Positions 20,935 to 30,142 are shown, counted from the stretch's first letter. The stretch is DNA of 64,000 nt from Candidatus Accumulibacter affinis (GCA_016713625.1 JADJOT010000013.1:62001-126000); one strand, 5' to 3'. Numbers and translations are program-made. The notes: generated from the letters alone by a model not told the origin.

Positions 20935-21939
20935 TCAGTGCTTTAGATAGGCCAGCAGTCGTGAAGCTGCTGCACCGGGCGTCGTGTGTCCTTCGGCGAC
21001 GTCGCGGGAGAGGTCTGGCAGCGCCGAGCGCACTGCCGGATGAGCACGGAAATAGCGGCGCAAGCCGGAATCGATCAGGCTCCACATCCAGTCGACGGCT
21101 TGCCGGCGGCGCTTCTCGTCGAACTCGCCGGTGGCGCTCAACGTCGTCTTGTAACGTTCGATTTCCGCCCAGAATTCAACGATGCCGCGCTTCGCCAAGG
21201 CGCTGACGGTCAGCACGGGCGGCCGCCAGTTGGGGCTGGCACTGCGCAGCATGGTCAGCGCTGCCCTCATCTGACCGCGGGCGAAGGCAGCGGCGCGTTC
21301 ATCGATGTCGGCCTTGTTGAAAACGATCAGGTCGGCGATTTCGACGATTCCCTTCTTGATCGCCTGCAGGTCGTCGCCAGCGTTCGGTAACTGCAGCAGG
21401 ACGAATACGTCGACCATGCCGGCGACGGTCGTCTCGGACTGGCCGACGCCCACCGTTTCGACGATGATCACATCGAAACCAGCCGCCTCGCAGACCAGCA
21501 TGGCTTCGCGCGTCTTGTCAGCGACCCCACCCAGTGAGCCTGCCGAGGGGCTGGGCCGGATGAAGGCTTCATTACGCTGACAGAGGAACTCCATGCGGGT
21601 CTTGTCACCGAGAATCGAACCGCCCGAAACCGACGATGACGGATCAACGGCAAGTACGGCGACGCGCTTGCCGGCCTCAATCAGATAGACGCCCAGCGAT
21701 TCGATGAAGGTCGATTTGCCGGCACCCGGCGAGCCGGATATGCCGACCCGTATGGTCCGTCCGGTGTGTGGCAATAAGGCCGCCAACACCTGCCGCGCAC
21801 GCCGCTGATGATCGGCATGCGTCGATTCGACGAGGGTGATGGTCTTGGCCAGCGCCCGCCGGCGACCGGCAAGTACACCGTCAACGAGATGTTGGTCGGC
21901 AGTAGCGAGGCTGCTGGTGGACGCGCTGGTCATGTCCAT
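20935..21939 (-). CDS. meaB: Methylmalonyl-CoA mutase-associated GTPase MeaB (ArgK)
   Basis: MeaB is a G3E-family GTPase chaperone that loads and protects the B12 cofactor of methylmalonyl-CoA mutase. The 334-residue protein shows Walker A GSPGAGKST, the segment DPSSSVSGGSILGDKTRM, the switch motif ETVGVGQSE and the base-recognition motif NKAD. It begins 19 bases after the mutase stop, so the two are probably co-transcribed. Confidence 0.95.
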   Translation of the reverse strand: MDMTSASTSSLATADQHLVDGVLAGRRRALAKTITLVESTHADHQRRARQVLAALLPHTGRTIRVGISGSPGAGKSTFIESLGVYLIEAGKRVAVLAVDPSSSVSGGSILGDKTRMEFLCQRNEAFIRPSPSAGSLGGVADKTREAMLVCEAAGFDVIIVETVGVGQSETTVAGMVDVFVLLQLPNAGDDLQAIKKGIVEIADLIVFNKADIDERAAAFARGQMRAALTMLRSASPNWRPPVLTVSALAKRGIVEFWAEIERYKTTLSATGEFDEKRRRQAVDWMWSLIDSGLRRYFRAHPAVRSALPDLSRDVAEGHTTPGAAASRLLAYLKH

Positions 21940-21958
21940 GCTCGGCAGGCACGTTGGC

Positions 21959-24133
21959 TCAGACGGTCGCTTGCGCGCGTGCCTTGCGGATTTCCGCCAG
22001 GACGGTCATCGCCGAATCCTCAATGCGTGTACCGGGTCCAAAAATGGCCTTGGCGCCGGCCGAGAACAGGAAGTCGTAGTCCTGTGCCGGGATTACCCCG
22101 CCGGCGAAAACAATGATGTCGTCGGCACCCTGATCCTTGAGTGCCTGGACCAGCGCTGGCAGGAGGGTTTTGTGGCCGGCTGCGAGAGAGGAAACGCCAA
22201 CGGCGTGTACGTCGTTCTCGATGGCCAGGCGGGCAGCTTCTTCCGGGGTCTGGAAGAGTGGCCCGACGTCGATGTCGAAGCCGAGGTCGGCAAATGCGGT
22301 GGCCACCACCTTGGCGCCCCGGTCGTGGCCGTCCTGACCGAGCTTGGCGATCATGATCCGCGGCCGCCGGCCTTCCTCCTCATTGAATTTGACGATTTCG
22401 GACTTCAGCGTTTCCCAACTGGCCATGCCCTCGAGGACCGCGCCGTAGACCCCTGATACGGTCTGTTGCGTGGCACGGAAACGACCGAAGGTTTTTTCCA
22501 TGGCGTCGGAGACTTCGCCCACCGTGGCACGCAGGCGCATTGCCTTGACCGTGAAGTCGAGCAGATTGCCTTCACCCGTTTCCGCCGCGCGCGCCAGGTC
22601 GGCCAGTGCCGCGTTCACCTTTTCGCTATCACGACTCTCCCGAACCGACTTCAGGCGCGCAATCTGCGAGTCACGAACCGCATTGTTGTCGATGTCGCGA
22701 ATGTCGATCGCGTCTTCCCTGGCCAGCTTGTACTTGTTCACGCCGACGATCACGTCCTTGCCGGAGTCGATGCGCGCCTGCTTGTCGGCCGCGCAACCCT
22801 CGATCTTCATCTTGGCCCAGCCGGATTCAACGGCATGGGTCATGCCGCCCATGCTTTCGACCTCTTCGATGATCTTCCACGCTTCATCGACCAGATCCTG
22901 CGTCAGCTTCTCCATCATGTAGGAACCGGCCCACGGGTCGATGACGCTGGTAATGTGCGTCTCTTCCTGGATAACCAGCTGGGTATTGCGAGCAATACGT
23001 GACGAGAATTCGGTCGGCAGGGCGATTGCCTCGTCGAGAGCATTGGTGTGCAGCGACTGGGTACCACCAAACACCGCGGCCATCGCCTCGATGGTCGTGC
23101 GCACCACGTTGTTGTAGGGATCCTGTTCAGTCAGCGACCAGCCGGAAGTCTGGCAGTGGGTGCGCAGCATCATCGACTTCGGCTTCTTGGGCGAAAACTC
23201 CTGCATGATCTTCCACCACAGCAGACGGGCAGCGCGCAGCTTGGCCACCTCGAGGTAGAAGTTCATGCCGATGGCGAAGAAGAACGAAAGGCGACCAGCA
23301 AACTCGTCGACATCGAGTCCGGAAGCGATCGCCGTCTTCACATACTCACGCCCGTCGGCCAGCGTGAATGCCAGTTCGAGCGCCTGTGTTGCACCGGCTT
23401 CCTGCATGTGATAACCCGAGATCGAGATCGAGTTGAACTTCGGCATGTGGTGCGCGGTGTAGCCGATGATGTCGGAAATGATCTTCATCGACGGCTTCGG
23501 CGGATAGATGTAGGTGTTGCGGACCATGAACTCCTTGAGAATGTCGTTCTGGATGGTCCCCGAAAGTTTTTCCTGTGGCACACCCTGCTCCTCGGCAGCC
23601 ACGATATAGCCGGCGAGGATGGGCAGCACGGCGCCGTTCATGGTCATCGATACCGAGACCTTTTCGAGCGGGATAGCGTCGAAGAGGATCTTCATGTCTT
23701 CGACCGAATCAATCGCCACGCCCGCCTTGCCGACATCGCCGGTGACGCGTGGATGATCGGAGTCGTACCCGCGGTGCGTAGCCAGGTCGAAGGCGACCGA
23801 AACGCCCTGACCGCCGGCGGCCAGCGCCTTGCGATAGAAAGCGTTCGAAGCTTCGGCGGTGGAAAAGCCCGCGTACTGGCGAATGGTCCATGGACGCACG
23901 GCATACATCGTTGCCTGCGGGCCACGCACGAAAGGAGCAAGCCCGGGCAGCGTGTCGGTGTATGGCAGACCTTCCAGATCTGACCTGGTATATAGCGGCT
24001 TGACGACGATGCCTTCCGGCGTTACCCAGTTCAGCGCGTCGACATTGCCACCCGGCGCCGACTTGCCGGCGGCCTTTTTCCATGCATCAAGATCGTCTGA
24101 GTTACTGGTTGGCACATTGTTCGCGTTGGACAT
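21959..24133 (-). CDS. mcm: Methylmalonyl-CoA mutase (adenosylcobalamin-dependent), single chain
   Basis: This enzyme interconverts (R)-methylmalonyl-CoA and succinyl-CoA. The 724-residue chain has the N-terminal substrate-binding TIM barrel (SVSMTMNGAVLPILAGYI, RNTQLVIQEE) and a C-terminal B12 domain with the cobalt-ligand motif DGHDRG followed by GVSSLAAGHKTLLP. It is the single-polypeptide (ScpA/MutB-like, homodimer) type. The ATG at 24133 has AAAGG upstream; an in-frame start five codons earlier is weaker. It is the first gene of the propionyl-CoA operon and diverges from a GntR regulator gene. Confidence 0.96.
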   Translation of the reverse strand: MSNANNVPTSNSDDLDAWKKAAGKSAPGGNVDALNWVTPEGIVVKPLYTRSDLEGLPYTDTLPGLAPFVRGPQATMYAVRPWTIRQYAGFSTAEASNAFYRKALAAGGQGVSVAFDLATHRGYDSDHPRVTGDVGKAGVAIDSVEDMKILFDAIPLEKVSVSMTMNGAVLPILAGYIVAAEEQGVPQEKLSGTIQNDILKEFMVRNTYIYPPKPSMKIISDIIGYTAHHMPKFNSISISGYHMQEAGATQALELAFTLADGREYVKTAIASGLDVDEFAGRLSFFFAIGMNFYLEVAKLRAARLLWWKIMQEFSPKKPKSMMLRTHCQTSGWSLTEQDPYNNVVRTTIEAMAAVFGGTQSLHTNALDEAIALPTEFSSRIARNTQLVIQEETHITSVIDPWAGSYMMEKLTQDLVDEAWKIIEEVESMGGMTHAVESGWAKMKIEGCAADKQARIDSGKDVIVGVNKYKLAREDAIDIRDIDNNAVRDSQIARLKSVRESRDSEKVNAALADLARAAETGEGNLLDFTVKAMRLRATVGEVSDAMEKTFGRFRATQQTVSGVYGAVLEGMASWETLKSEIVKFNEEEGRRPRIMIAKLGQDGHDRGAKVVATAFADLGFDIDVGPLFQTPEEAARLAIENDVHAVGVSSLAAGHKTLLPALVQALKDQGADDIIVFAGGVIPAQDYDFLFSAGAKAIFGPGTRIEDSAMTVLAEIRKARAQATV

Positions 24134-24232
24134 GACGGAACCTTTCAAGAAATCTGTGGATTGGGGCAGAGTATCCGCCCGACGATGAAGAAACCAGGTT
24201 GATCGTTGGAATCGCGCCGCTTTACGGCGGCC

Positions 24233-24261
24233 ATTTTACCGCTTGACACCCCGCCCGGCAA
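24233..24261 (-). promoter_or_regulatory. Sigma-70 promoter for the mcm-meaB-pccB-pccA operon
   Basis: On the minus strand TTGCCG (24261-24256) and TAAAAT (24238-24233) are 17 bases apart, 4 and 5 matches to consensus. The predicted start is near 24226, leaving a leader of about 90 bases. The promoter overlaps back to back with the gntR promoter. Confidence 0.55.
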
Positions 24262-24271
24262 ATAATACTGT
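24243..24271 (+). promoter_or_regulatory. Sigma-70 promoter for the GntR regulator gene
   Basis: A perfect TTGACA (24243-24248) is followed after 17 bases by TACTGT (24266-24271). The start point would be near 24278, which makes an ATG at 24282 too close to serve as the start codon and supports 24333 instead. Confidence 0.6.
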
Positions 24272-24283
24272 ATCCATAATTAT
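24262..24283. promoter_or_regulatory. Candidate GntR operator
   Basis: ATAATACTGTA and TCCATAATTAT form an imperfect inverted repeat with 8 of 11 positions paired. It covers the -10 and start site of the gntR promoter and abuts the -35 of the mcm promoter, so one regulator could control both directions. The assignment to the adjacent GntR protein is inference. Confidence 0.4.
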
Positions 24284-24332
24284 GAAAGCAAGGTCCCTCA
24301 GAGACCGTGAACAAGGCAGCGAAAAAAGATCC

Positions 24333-25004
24333 ATGGTTCCGCGTCGTATAGCCCAGACTGCCCTCTACCAGGAAGTTGCTGAAAGACTGCGGCAGCGAAT
24401 CTTTGCGCACGAACTGACGCCAGGAACGCGCATTGACGAGCAGGTGCTGACGGTTGATTACGGGATCAGCCGGACCCCGTTGCGCGAGGCGCTGAAGGTT
24501 CTGGCTGCCGAAGGCCTGGTAACGCTGAAGCCGCGCCGCGGTTGTTTCGTGACCGAGATCTCCGATCAGGATCTCGATGAAATCTTCCCACTGATGGCGA
24601 TGCTCGAAGGGCGCTGCGCGCAGGAAGCGACTGGCCGGGCGCAGCCTGAGCAGATCGCCCGTCTCGAAGCGATCCACCGACAACTCGAGCGCTTTGCCGG
24701 CAACAATCAGATCGAGCGTTTTTTTTTGGCCAATCAGGAATTTCACGCGCGCATCCAGGAGATGTCGGGAAACCGCTGGCTGCAACAGGTGATCCAGGAC
24801 CTGCGCAAGGTACTCAAACTGACGCGCCTGTTTTCATTGCGCATCGATGGTCGCTTGCAGCAGTCTCTGGCAGAACACGCGGCCATCCTCGCAGCGATCA
24901 AGGCGGGCGACGGCATGCGCGCCCAGAGCATGATGCACGATCACATTCTCTCCGGGCGGCAGGCCCTGGCACGAAACGCGACTGCCGAGGAGTCGATCTG
25001 TTGA
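24333..25004 (+). CDS. GntR-family (FCD/FadR subfamily) transcriptional regulator
   Basis: The 223-residue protein has an N-terminal winged helix-turn-helix (LYQEVAERLRQRIFAHELTP, then ISRTPLREALKVLAAEGLV, RRGCFVTE) and a C-terminal all-helical FCD ligand domain with metal-ligand-type residues (EFHARI, HAAILAAIKAGD, MHDHI). It probably senses an acyl-CoA or organic acid. It is divergent from the methylmalonyl-CoA mutase operon and overlaps the next gene by 4 bases, so control of propionyl-CoA metabolism is a reasonable guess. The upstream in-frame ATG at 24282 is nearly at the predicted transcription start. Confidence 0.85.
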   Translation: MVPRRIAQTALYQEVAERLRQRIFAHELTPGTRIDEQVLTVDYGISRTPLREALKVLAAEGLVTLKPRRGCFVTEISDQDLDEIFPLMAMLEGRCAQEATGRAQPEQIARLEAIHRQLERFAGNNQIERFFLANQEFHARIQEMSGNRWLQQVIQDLRKVLKLTRLFSLRIDGRLQQSLAEHAAILAAIKAGDGMRAQSMMHDHILSGRQALARNATAEESIC

Positions 25005-25780
25005 CCGGCAGTATCGTCTGCGCGCGCGAAGATGCCGTCGCGACCGTCACGCTCTCGAATCCAGGGAAGCGCAATGCCATCAACTTCGCGATGTGGCAGA
25101 AGCTGACGCAGGTCGTCAGCGATCTGTCGGACGACGAGCAGGTGCGCTGTGTCGTTTTGCGTGGTGATGGCGCTGACGCTTTTGCGGCGGGTGGCGACCT
25201 CGAGGAGTTCGTCAGCAGGCGCGATACGCTGGAGCGAGCGATGGCCTACCATGCGCAGGCCGGCGCTGCCCTGCGCGCGGTCTTCGACTGCCGTCACCCG
25301 ACCATCGCTCTGGTGCAGGGAGCGTGCATCGGCGGCGGGCTGGAAATCGCCGCACAGTGTGATCTGCGCATCTGTAATGAGTCGTCGCGTTTTGGCGTGC
25401 CGATCAACAAGCTCGGGTTTTCGATGTATCCCGGTGAAATGGAAGGGCTGCTGCGTCTGGTGGGGACGGCGACGATACTTGAAATTCTGCTCGAAGGCCG
25501 CATTCTTTGCGCCGCAGAAGCGCTGGCAAAAGGCCTGGTCACGCGAGTGGTTGCTGACCGAGAGGTCATCGCCGAAGCCTATGCCAGCGCCCGGCGAATC
25601 TGCGAGGGCGCGCCGCTGGTCGCCAGGTGGCACAAACAGTGGGTGCGCCGCTTGCAGCAGGGCTTAGCGCTCAGCGAACAGGAACTACGCGCTTCCTTCG
25701 CATTCCTCGACAGCGAGGATTACCGGGAAGGTTTATCGGCCTTCCTAGAAAAACGAAAGCCGCAGTTTCGCGGCCGTTGA
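25001..25780 (+). CDS. Enoyl-CoA hydratase/isomerase (crotonase) family protein
   Basis: This 259-residue crotonase-fold protein starts at a TTG that overlaps the regulator's stop by four bases. The oxyanion-hole segments are visible (AFAAGGDLEEF and GACIGGGLEIAAQCDLRI). The first catalytic glutamate position is filled in GGGLE, but the second, usually in a PEI/PE motif, reads FGVPINKLG here. Simple enoyl-CoA hydration is therefore uncertain; isomerase, hydrolase or decarboxylase activity is possible. Coupling to the GntR gene and divergence from mcm suggest a role near propionyl- or methylmalonyl-CoA. Confidence 0.8.
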   Translation: MTGSIVCAREDAVATVTLSNPGKRNAINFAMWQKLTQVVSDLSDDEQVRCVVLRGDGADAFAAGGDLEEFVSRRDTLERAMAYHAQAGAALRAVFDCRHPTIALVQGACIGGGLEIAAQCDLRICNESSRFGVPINKLGFSMYPGEMEGLLRLVGTATILEILLEGRILCAAEALAKGLVTRVVADREVIAEAYASARRICEGAPLVARWHKQWVRRLQQGLALSEQELRASFAFLDSEDYREGLSAFLEKRKPQFRGR

Positions 25781-26008
25781 GTAGTTGTGCTTTGTTGTAC
25801 GCCGTGTCAAGGCGCAGTCTTCCAGCGGGAGCAAATACCGCCCGGCAAATTTCGCGCCAGCCAGTGGCAACTGCAACAGTCCTGGCGGTAATGAGGCGGT
25901 TGAAGCCTTGCGTTGGAAGCTTGTTCAGGGAAACTGCAATGGCTGCCGGCTGGACACCGCCACGCCTCACCACCCCGACGATGAGCCAGACGAATCGGCA
26001 CCAGCTGC

Positions 26009-27208
26009 TCAAGAATGGCTGCGTACCCGCCGGTTGCGGCCGCGCAGCAGAAAGCGGCCGGGATCGACGGCGCCGACCAGGTCGTCAGCGAGCGCTAGCG
26101 GCGCACCGGTGATCAGACCAGCCAGCAGTTCTCCTGCCAGCGCCGACCAGACGATGCCGCGAGCGCCAAAGCCGTTGATCACGTAGAGACCGGGCAAGCG
26201 CGGCATTTCCGCAAGCGGCCGGCGGGGTCGGTCCGGGTCGATGATGGCCGCGTCGGCAATGGCGCCGATCATCGGCAGGCGGTCGGGCGACAGCGGGCGG
26301 CAGCCGACGCGACCGTTGAGCTCAGCCGGGGATAGGTCTCTGGCGAAGCCCGGCAGGATGAAATCCAGTTTGGCAAGATTCTCGGCGTGGTCCGCCACGC
26401 GCTGTGCGGCTTCGTCGTCGTCGATGGCGAAGGTGGCACCGACGCAGCGCAGGCCGTCGATTGCCGGCGTCACATAACCAAGGCGGCAGACGACGATCGT
26501 GGGTGGCGAAGCGCTGGCGGCAGGGAGATGTGACACCTGCCCGCGCGCAGCGCGTAGCGGCAGGTGGGCGGCGGGAGCAAAGCAGCGGGCGGCGGCGGCA
26601 TTGGCCAGAATCAGCACCGGCGCCTCGGCGATCTGCTGTCCGGCACGGTCGCAGGCATGCCAGAGATCCGCCTGGCGCTCGATGTGCGCGACCGCGCAGC
26701 CATAGTGCGTGCGGACGGCCATGGCGTGGCGTGCCAGGTTGGCCCGGCAGAGGGAGGCCGGATCGACCCAGCCGCCGCGAGGAAACCACCAGCCGCCGAT
26801 GGCGACCGGCCAGCCGGCGAGCTGGCTGGCTTCGTCGCGATCCACCCAGCGCAAATCGCTGCCAGGAGGCTGCTGGAGCTCGATCACCCGTTGCTGCGTT
26901 GCGGCGTGCTGGTCGTCGCGCGCCAGATGCAGGACACCAGTCTGTCCCCAGCGCAGTGGCAGGCCGGCAGCGGTGAGCGCCCGGAGGTGCTCGCAGGCGT
27001 ACGCGAATCCGGCACGCGTCAGTCGCGCGAGGCGGTTGTCGTCGACCGAAGGTAGCGGCCGCAGGACGCCGGCAAGATTGCCGGAAGCGCCCTGGCCGGG
27101 CGCCTGCGCGGCGTCGATCAGGTCAATCGTCCAGCCGCGGGCGGCCAGGCGCTCGGCGGCGCTGCTGCCGGCCAGACCGGCACCAATCACGATTGCGTGG
27201 CAGCGCAT
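26009..27208 (-). CDS. mnmC: FAD-dependent cmnm5s2U34 tRNA oxidoreductase, MnmC C-terminal type
   Basis: MnmC's oxidase domain converts cmnm5s2U34 in tRNA to nm5s2U34. The 399-residue protein begins with the FAD dinucleotide fold (AIVIGAGLAGSSAAERLAAR) and has the family signatures QGASGNLAGVL, GGWWFPRGGWVDPASLCRA and, near the end, VINGFGARGIVWSALAGELL. The methyltransferase (MnmD) half found at the N-terminus of E. coli MnmC is absent; only the oxidase is encoded here. It lies 42 bases after lysS on the same strand. A generic D-amino-acid oxidase is less likely given these signatures. Confidence 0.85.
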   Translation of the reverse strand: MRCHAIVIGAGLAGSSAAERLAARGWTIDLIDAAQAPGQGASGNLAGVLRPLPSVDDNRLARLTRAGFAYACEHLRALTAAGLPLRWGQTGVLHLARDDQHAATQQRVIELQQPPGSDLRWVDRDEASQLAGWPVAIGGWWFPRGGWVDPASLCRANLARHAMAVRTHYGCAVAHIERQADLWHACDRAGQQIAEAPVLILANAAAARCFAPAAHLPLRAARGQVSHLPAASASPPTIVVCRLGYVTPAIDGLRCVGATFAIDDDEAAQRVADHAENLAKLDFILPGFARDLSPAELNGRVGCRPLSPDRLPMIGAIADAAIIDPDRPRRPLAEMPRLPGLYVINGFGARGIVWSALAGELLAGLITGAPLALADDLVGAVDPGRFLLRGRNRRVRSHS

Positions 27209-27250
27209 GCGCCGCGAATCGACTTCTGCGAATGCCTGGACTGCGGTCGC

Positions 27251-28762
27251 CTACTCCGGCCGCATCTGCGGAAAGAGGATGACGTCGCGGATGTTCGCCG
27301 AGTCGGTGAGCAGCATCACCAGCCGGTCGATGCCAATGCCACAGCCGCCGGTCGGCGGCAGGCCGTATTCGAGCGCGCGGACGTAGTCCGCATCGTAGTA
27401 CATCGCCTCCTCATCGCCGGCTTCCTTGGCCTTTGCCTGCTCGAGGAAGCGCGCCGCCTGGTCTTCCGGGTCGTTCAACTCGGAGAAGCCATTGGCGATC
27501 TCGCGACCGGCGATGAACAGCTCGAAGCGCTCGGCGATTTCAGGGTTGCTGTCGCTGCGGCGCGCCAGCGGGCTGACTTCGGCCGGGTAATCGATGATGA
27601 AGGTGGGATCCCAGAGGTCGGCCTCGGCGGTTTCCTCGAACAGCGTCAGCTGCAGCGCGCCGACGCCGGATGCAGCACCCGGCTCAATCTTCATCGACGT
27701 CAGTTTGTCGCGCAACCAGGCGGCGTCACTCAGTTGCGCGACGGTAAAGCCGGGATGGGACTGGCGAATCGCCTCAATGATCGTCAGGCGGGCAAAGGGT
27801 TTGGCGAAGTCGAGCGTCCGCCCCTGGTATTCGAAGGTCTCGCTGGCCAGCGCCTCCCGAGCGCTGTGGCGCAGCAGTCCTTCGGTGAAGTCCATCAGCT
27901 GATGATATTCCGAGTACGCCTCGTAGAACTCCATCATCGTGAATTCGGGGTTGTGGCGCGGGCTGATACCTTCGTTGCGGAAATTGCGGTTGACTTCGAA
28001 GACCTTTTCGAAACCGCCGACGACCAGACGCTTGAGATAGAGTTCCGGCGCGATGCGCAGGAACAGCTGCATGTCCAGCGCGTTATGGTGGGTGGCGAAG
28101 GGTCGCGCCGTGGCGCCACCGGGAATCGGGTGCATCATCGGCGTCTCGACTTCGAGGAAGCCGTGCCCGATCATGAAGTTGCGTATCGACTGAACGATGC
28201 GGCTACGCACGACGAAGGTGAATCGTGATTGCTCATTGGTGATCAGATCGACGTAACGCATGCGGTACTTCTGTTCCTGGTCGGTCAGGCCGTGGAACTT
28301 CTCCGGTAGCGGTCGCAGCGACTTGGAGAGCAGACGGATTTCCGAGCACTGAACGGTCAGCTCACCGGTGCGGGTGCGAAACAGCGTGCCGACGGTGCCG
28401 ACGATGTCGCCGAGGTCCCAGCGCTTGAACGCCGTATAGATGTCCTCGCCGACGTGGTCGCGGCTGACATAAATCTGGATGCGCCCGGAGAGGTCCTGAA
28501 CGCTGATGAACGACGCCTTGCCCATCACCCGCTTGAGCATGATGCGACCGGCGACGCGGACTTCGACGGGCGCCGCGGCGAGTTCCTCGAGCGTCTTTCC
28601 TTCGTAGTTCTCGCTGATCTTGCCGGCGGTGTTCGCGCGCGCGAAGTCGTTCGGGTAGGCCTGACCGGTCTGTCGCCACTCGGCGAGCTTGGCCCGACGG
28701 TCGGCGATAATGTGGTTTTCGTCCGCTTGCGGCGAAGTGTCGTTGCTATCGTTCTGGGACAT
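27251..28762 (-). CDS. lysS: Lysyl-tRNA synthetase, class II
   Basis: LysS charges tRNA-Lys. The 503-residue protein has an N-terminal OB-fold anticodon-binding domain (VRVAGRIMLKRVMGKASF) and the three class II motifs: motif 1 around FLEVETPMMHPIPGGA, motif 2 FRNEGISPRHNPEFTMMEFY, motif 3 GCGIGIDRLVMLLT. The ATG at 28762 gives the standard length; the open frame upstream is longer but runs into prfB. It starts 47 bases after prfB, the conserved prfB-lysS pair. Confidence 0.97.
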   Translation of the reverse strand: MSQNDSNDTSPQADENHIIADRRAKLAEWRQTGQAYPNDFARANTAGKISENYEGKTLEELAAAPVEVRVAGRIMLKRVMGKASFISVQDLSGRIQIYVSRDHVGEDIYTAFKRWDLGDIVGTVGTLFRTRTGELTVQCSEIRLLSKSLRPLPEKFHGLTDQEQKYRMRYVDLITNEQSRFTFVVRSRIVQSIRNFMIGHGFLEVETPMMHPIPGGATARPFATHHNALDMQLFLRIAPELYLKRLVVGGFEKVFEVNRNFRNEGISPRHNPEFTMMEFYEAYSEYHQLMDFTEGLLRHSAREALASETFEYQGRTLDFAKPFARLTIIEAIRQSHPGFTVAQLSDAAWLRDKLTSMKIEPGAASGVGALQLTLFEETAEADLWDPTFIIDYPAEVSPLARRSDSNPEIAERFELFIAGREIANGFSELNDPEDQAARFLEQAKAKEAGDEEAMYYDADYVRALEYGLPPTGGCGIGIDRLVMLLTDSANIRDVILFPQMRPE

Positions 28763-28809
28763 GGAGTCTCGCGATCGGTGCTTTGGCGGGTAGGGCATGC
28801 GTTTGGGGT

Positions 28810-29914
28810 CTATACGCCCTGCTTCAGGCTGGCTTCGATGAACTGGTCGAGGTCGCCATCGAGAACACCCTGGGTATTGCCGACTTCGACGTTGGTGCGC
28901 AAATCCTTGATCCGCGACTGGTCGAGCACGTAGGAACGAATCTGGTGGCCCCAGCCAATGTCGGACTTGGCGTCTTCGAGCTTCTGCTGTTCGGCCTGGC
29001 GCTTGCGCATCTCGGCTTCGTAGATACGTGACTTCAGCATCGCCATCGCTTCGGCACGGTTGCGGTGCTGCGAGCGGTCGTTCTGGCATTGAACAACAAT
29101 GTTGGTTGGCAGGTGCGTGATACGCACCGCCGAGTCGGTCTTGTTGATGTGCTGACCACCGGCGCCGGACGCCCGATAGGTATCGATGCGCAGTTCCGCC
29201 GGGTTGATGTCGACTTCGAACGAGTCGTCGATTTCGGGATAGGCAGTCACCGAGCAGAAACTGGTATGGCGGCGCGCGTTCGAGTCGAAGGGCGACTTGC
29301 GCACCAGGCGATGGACCCCGGTTTCCGAACGCAGCATGCCGTAGGCGTAATCGCCGGAGAGCTTGATGCTCGCCGTCTTGATGCCGGCGACTTCCCCTTC
29401 GGATTCCTCGAGCACCTCGACTGCATAACCCTTGCGTTCGCCGTAGCGGATGTACATGCGCAGCAGCATCGCCGCCCAATCCTGCGCCTCGGTGCCACCA
29501 GCGCCGGCCTGGATGTCGACGAAGCAGTTCAGCGGATCGGCCGGGTTGCTGAACATGCGCCGGAACTCGAGCCCGGAAACCTCCCTCTCGATGCCGTCAA
29601 CGTCGCTGACGACCGCGTTCAGCGTATCATCGTCGTTCTCTTCACGTGCCATCTCGAACAACTCGCCGGCGTCACGCAGGCCATCACCAACACGGTTCAG
29701 TGTCAGCACGACGTTCTCGAGCGACCGCTTCTCGCGGCCAAGGTCCTGTGCGCGCTCGGCGTTGTCCCAGACCTTCGGGTCTTCGAGTTCGCGCTCGACG
29801 GTCTTTAACTGATCGGCTTTCTGATCGTAGTCAAAGATACCTCCGAAGTTCGCTGGCCCGCTGACCCAGGTCGGTGAGCCGGTTTTCGATGATGTTGAGT
29901 TGTTCGGCTTCCAT
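28810..29914 (-). CDS. prfB: Peptide chain release factor 2 with programmed +1 frameshift
   Basis: RF2 releases peptides at UGA and UAA. The first 27 codons (MEAEQLNIIENRLTDLGQ to RRYL) end at an in-frame TGA (29833-29831). The sequence there is GGAGG-TAT-CTT-TGA-C, the classic shift site with an internal Shine-Dalgarno-like element. Skipping the T at 29833 continues the frame as DYDQKADQL to the stop at 28810, giving 367 residues. The SPF tripeptide (RKSPFDSN) reads stop codons, and the GGQ loop (GAGGQHINKTDSAVRITH) triggers hydrolysis. The UGA autoregulation is well known for this family. Confidence 0.97.
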
Positions 29915-30142
29915 GGTGGCTGCGCTCGCGTGATGAATGAGGTGCGCATTATATACGCCCGACGCGGCGGACCGACTCTGGGAGGCGAGGATCTCCGCGC
30001 CGCAGTACGAATGGGGATCGCGAGGATCCGATTGATTGACGCCAGTCGATTGCAGGACATATACTTTTTTCGCTGTCGCCGGGTTTCCCATTTCTATACT
30101 TGCCCTCGATCACCATCGAAGGCAGTTCAGGAGGATCACGTC

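Noticed and set aside
28810..30060. A single uninterrupted long prfB frame starting near 30060
   Set aside because: The family N-terminus is in the other frame (start 29914) and joins through the programmed shift; the upstream residues of the long frame are not RF2-like.
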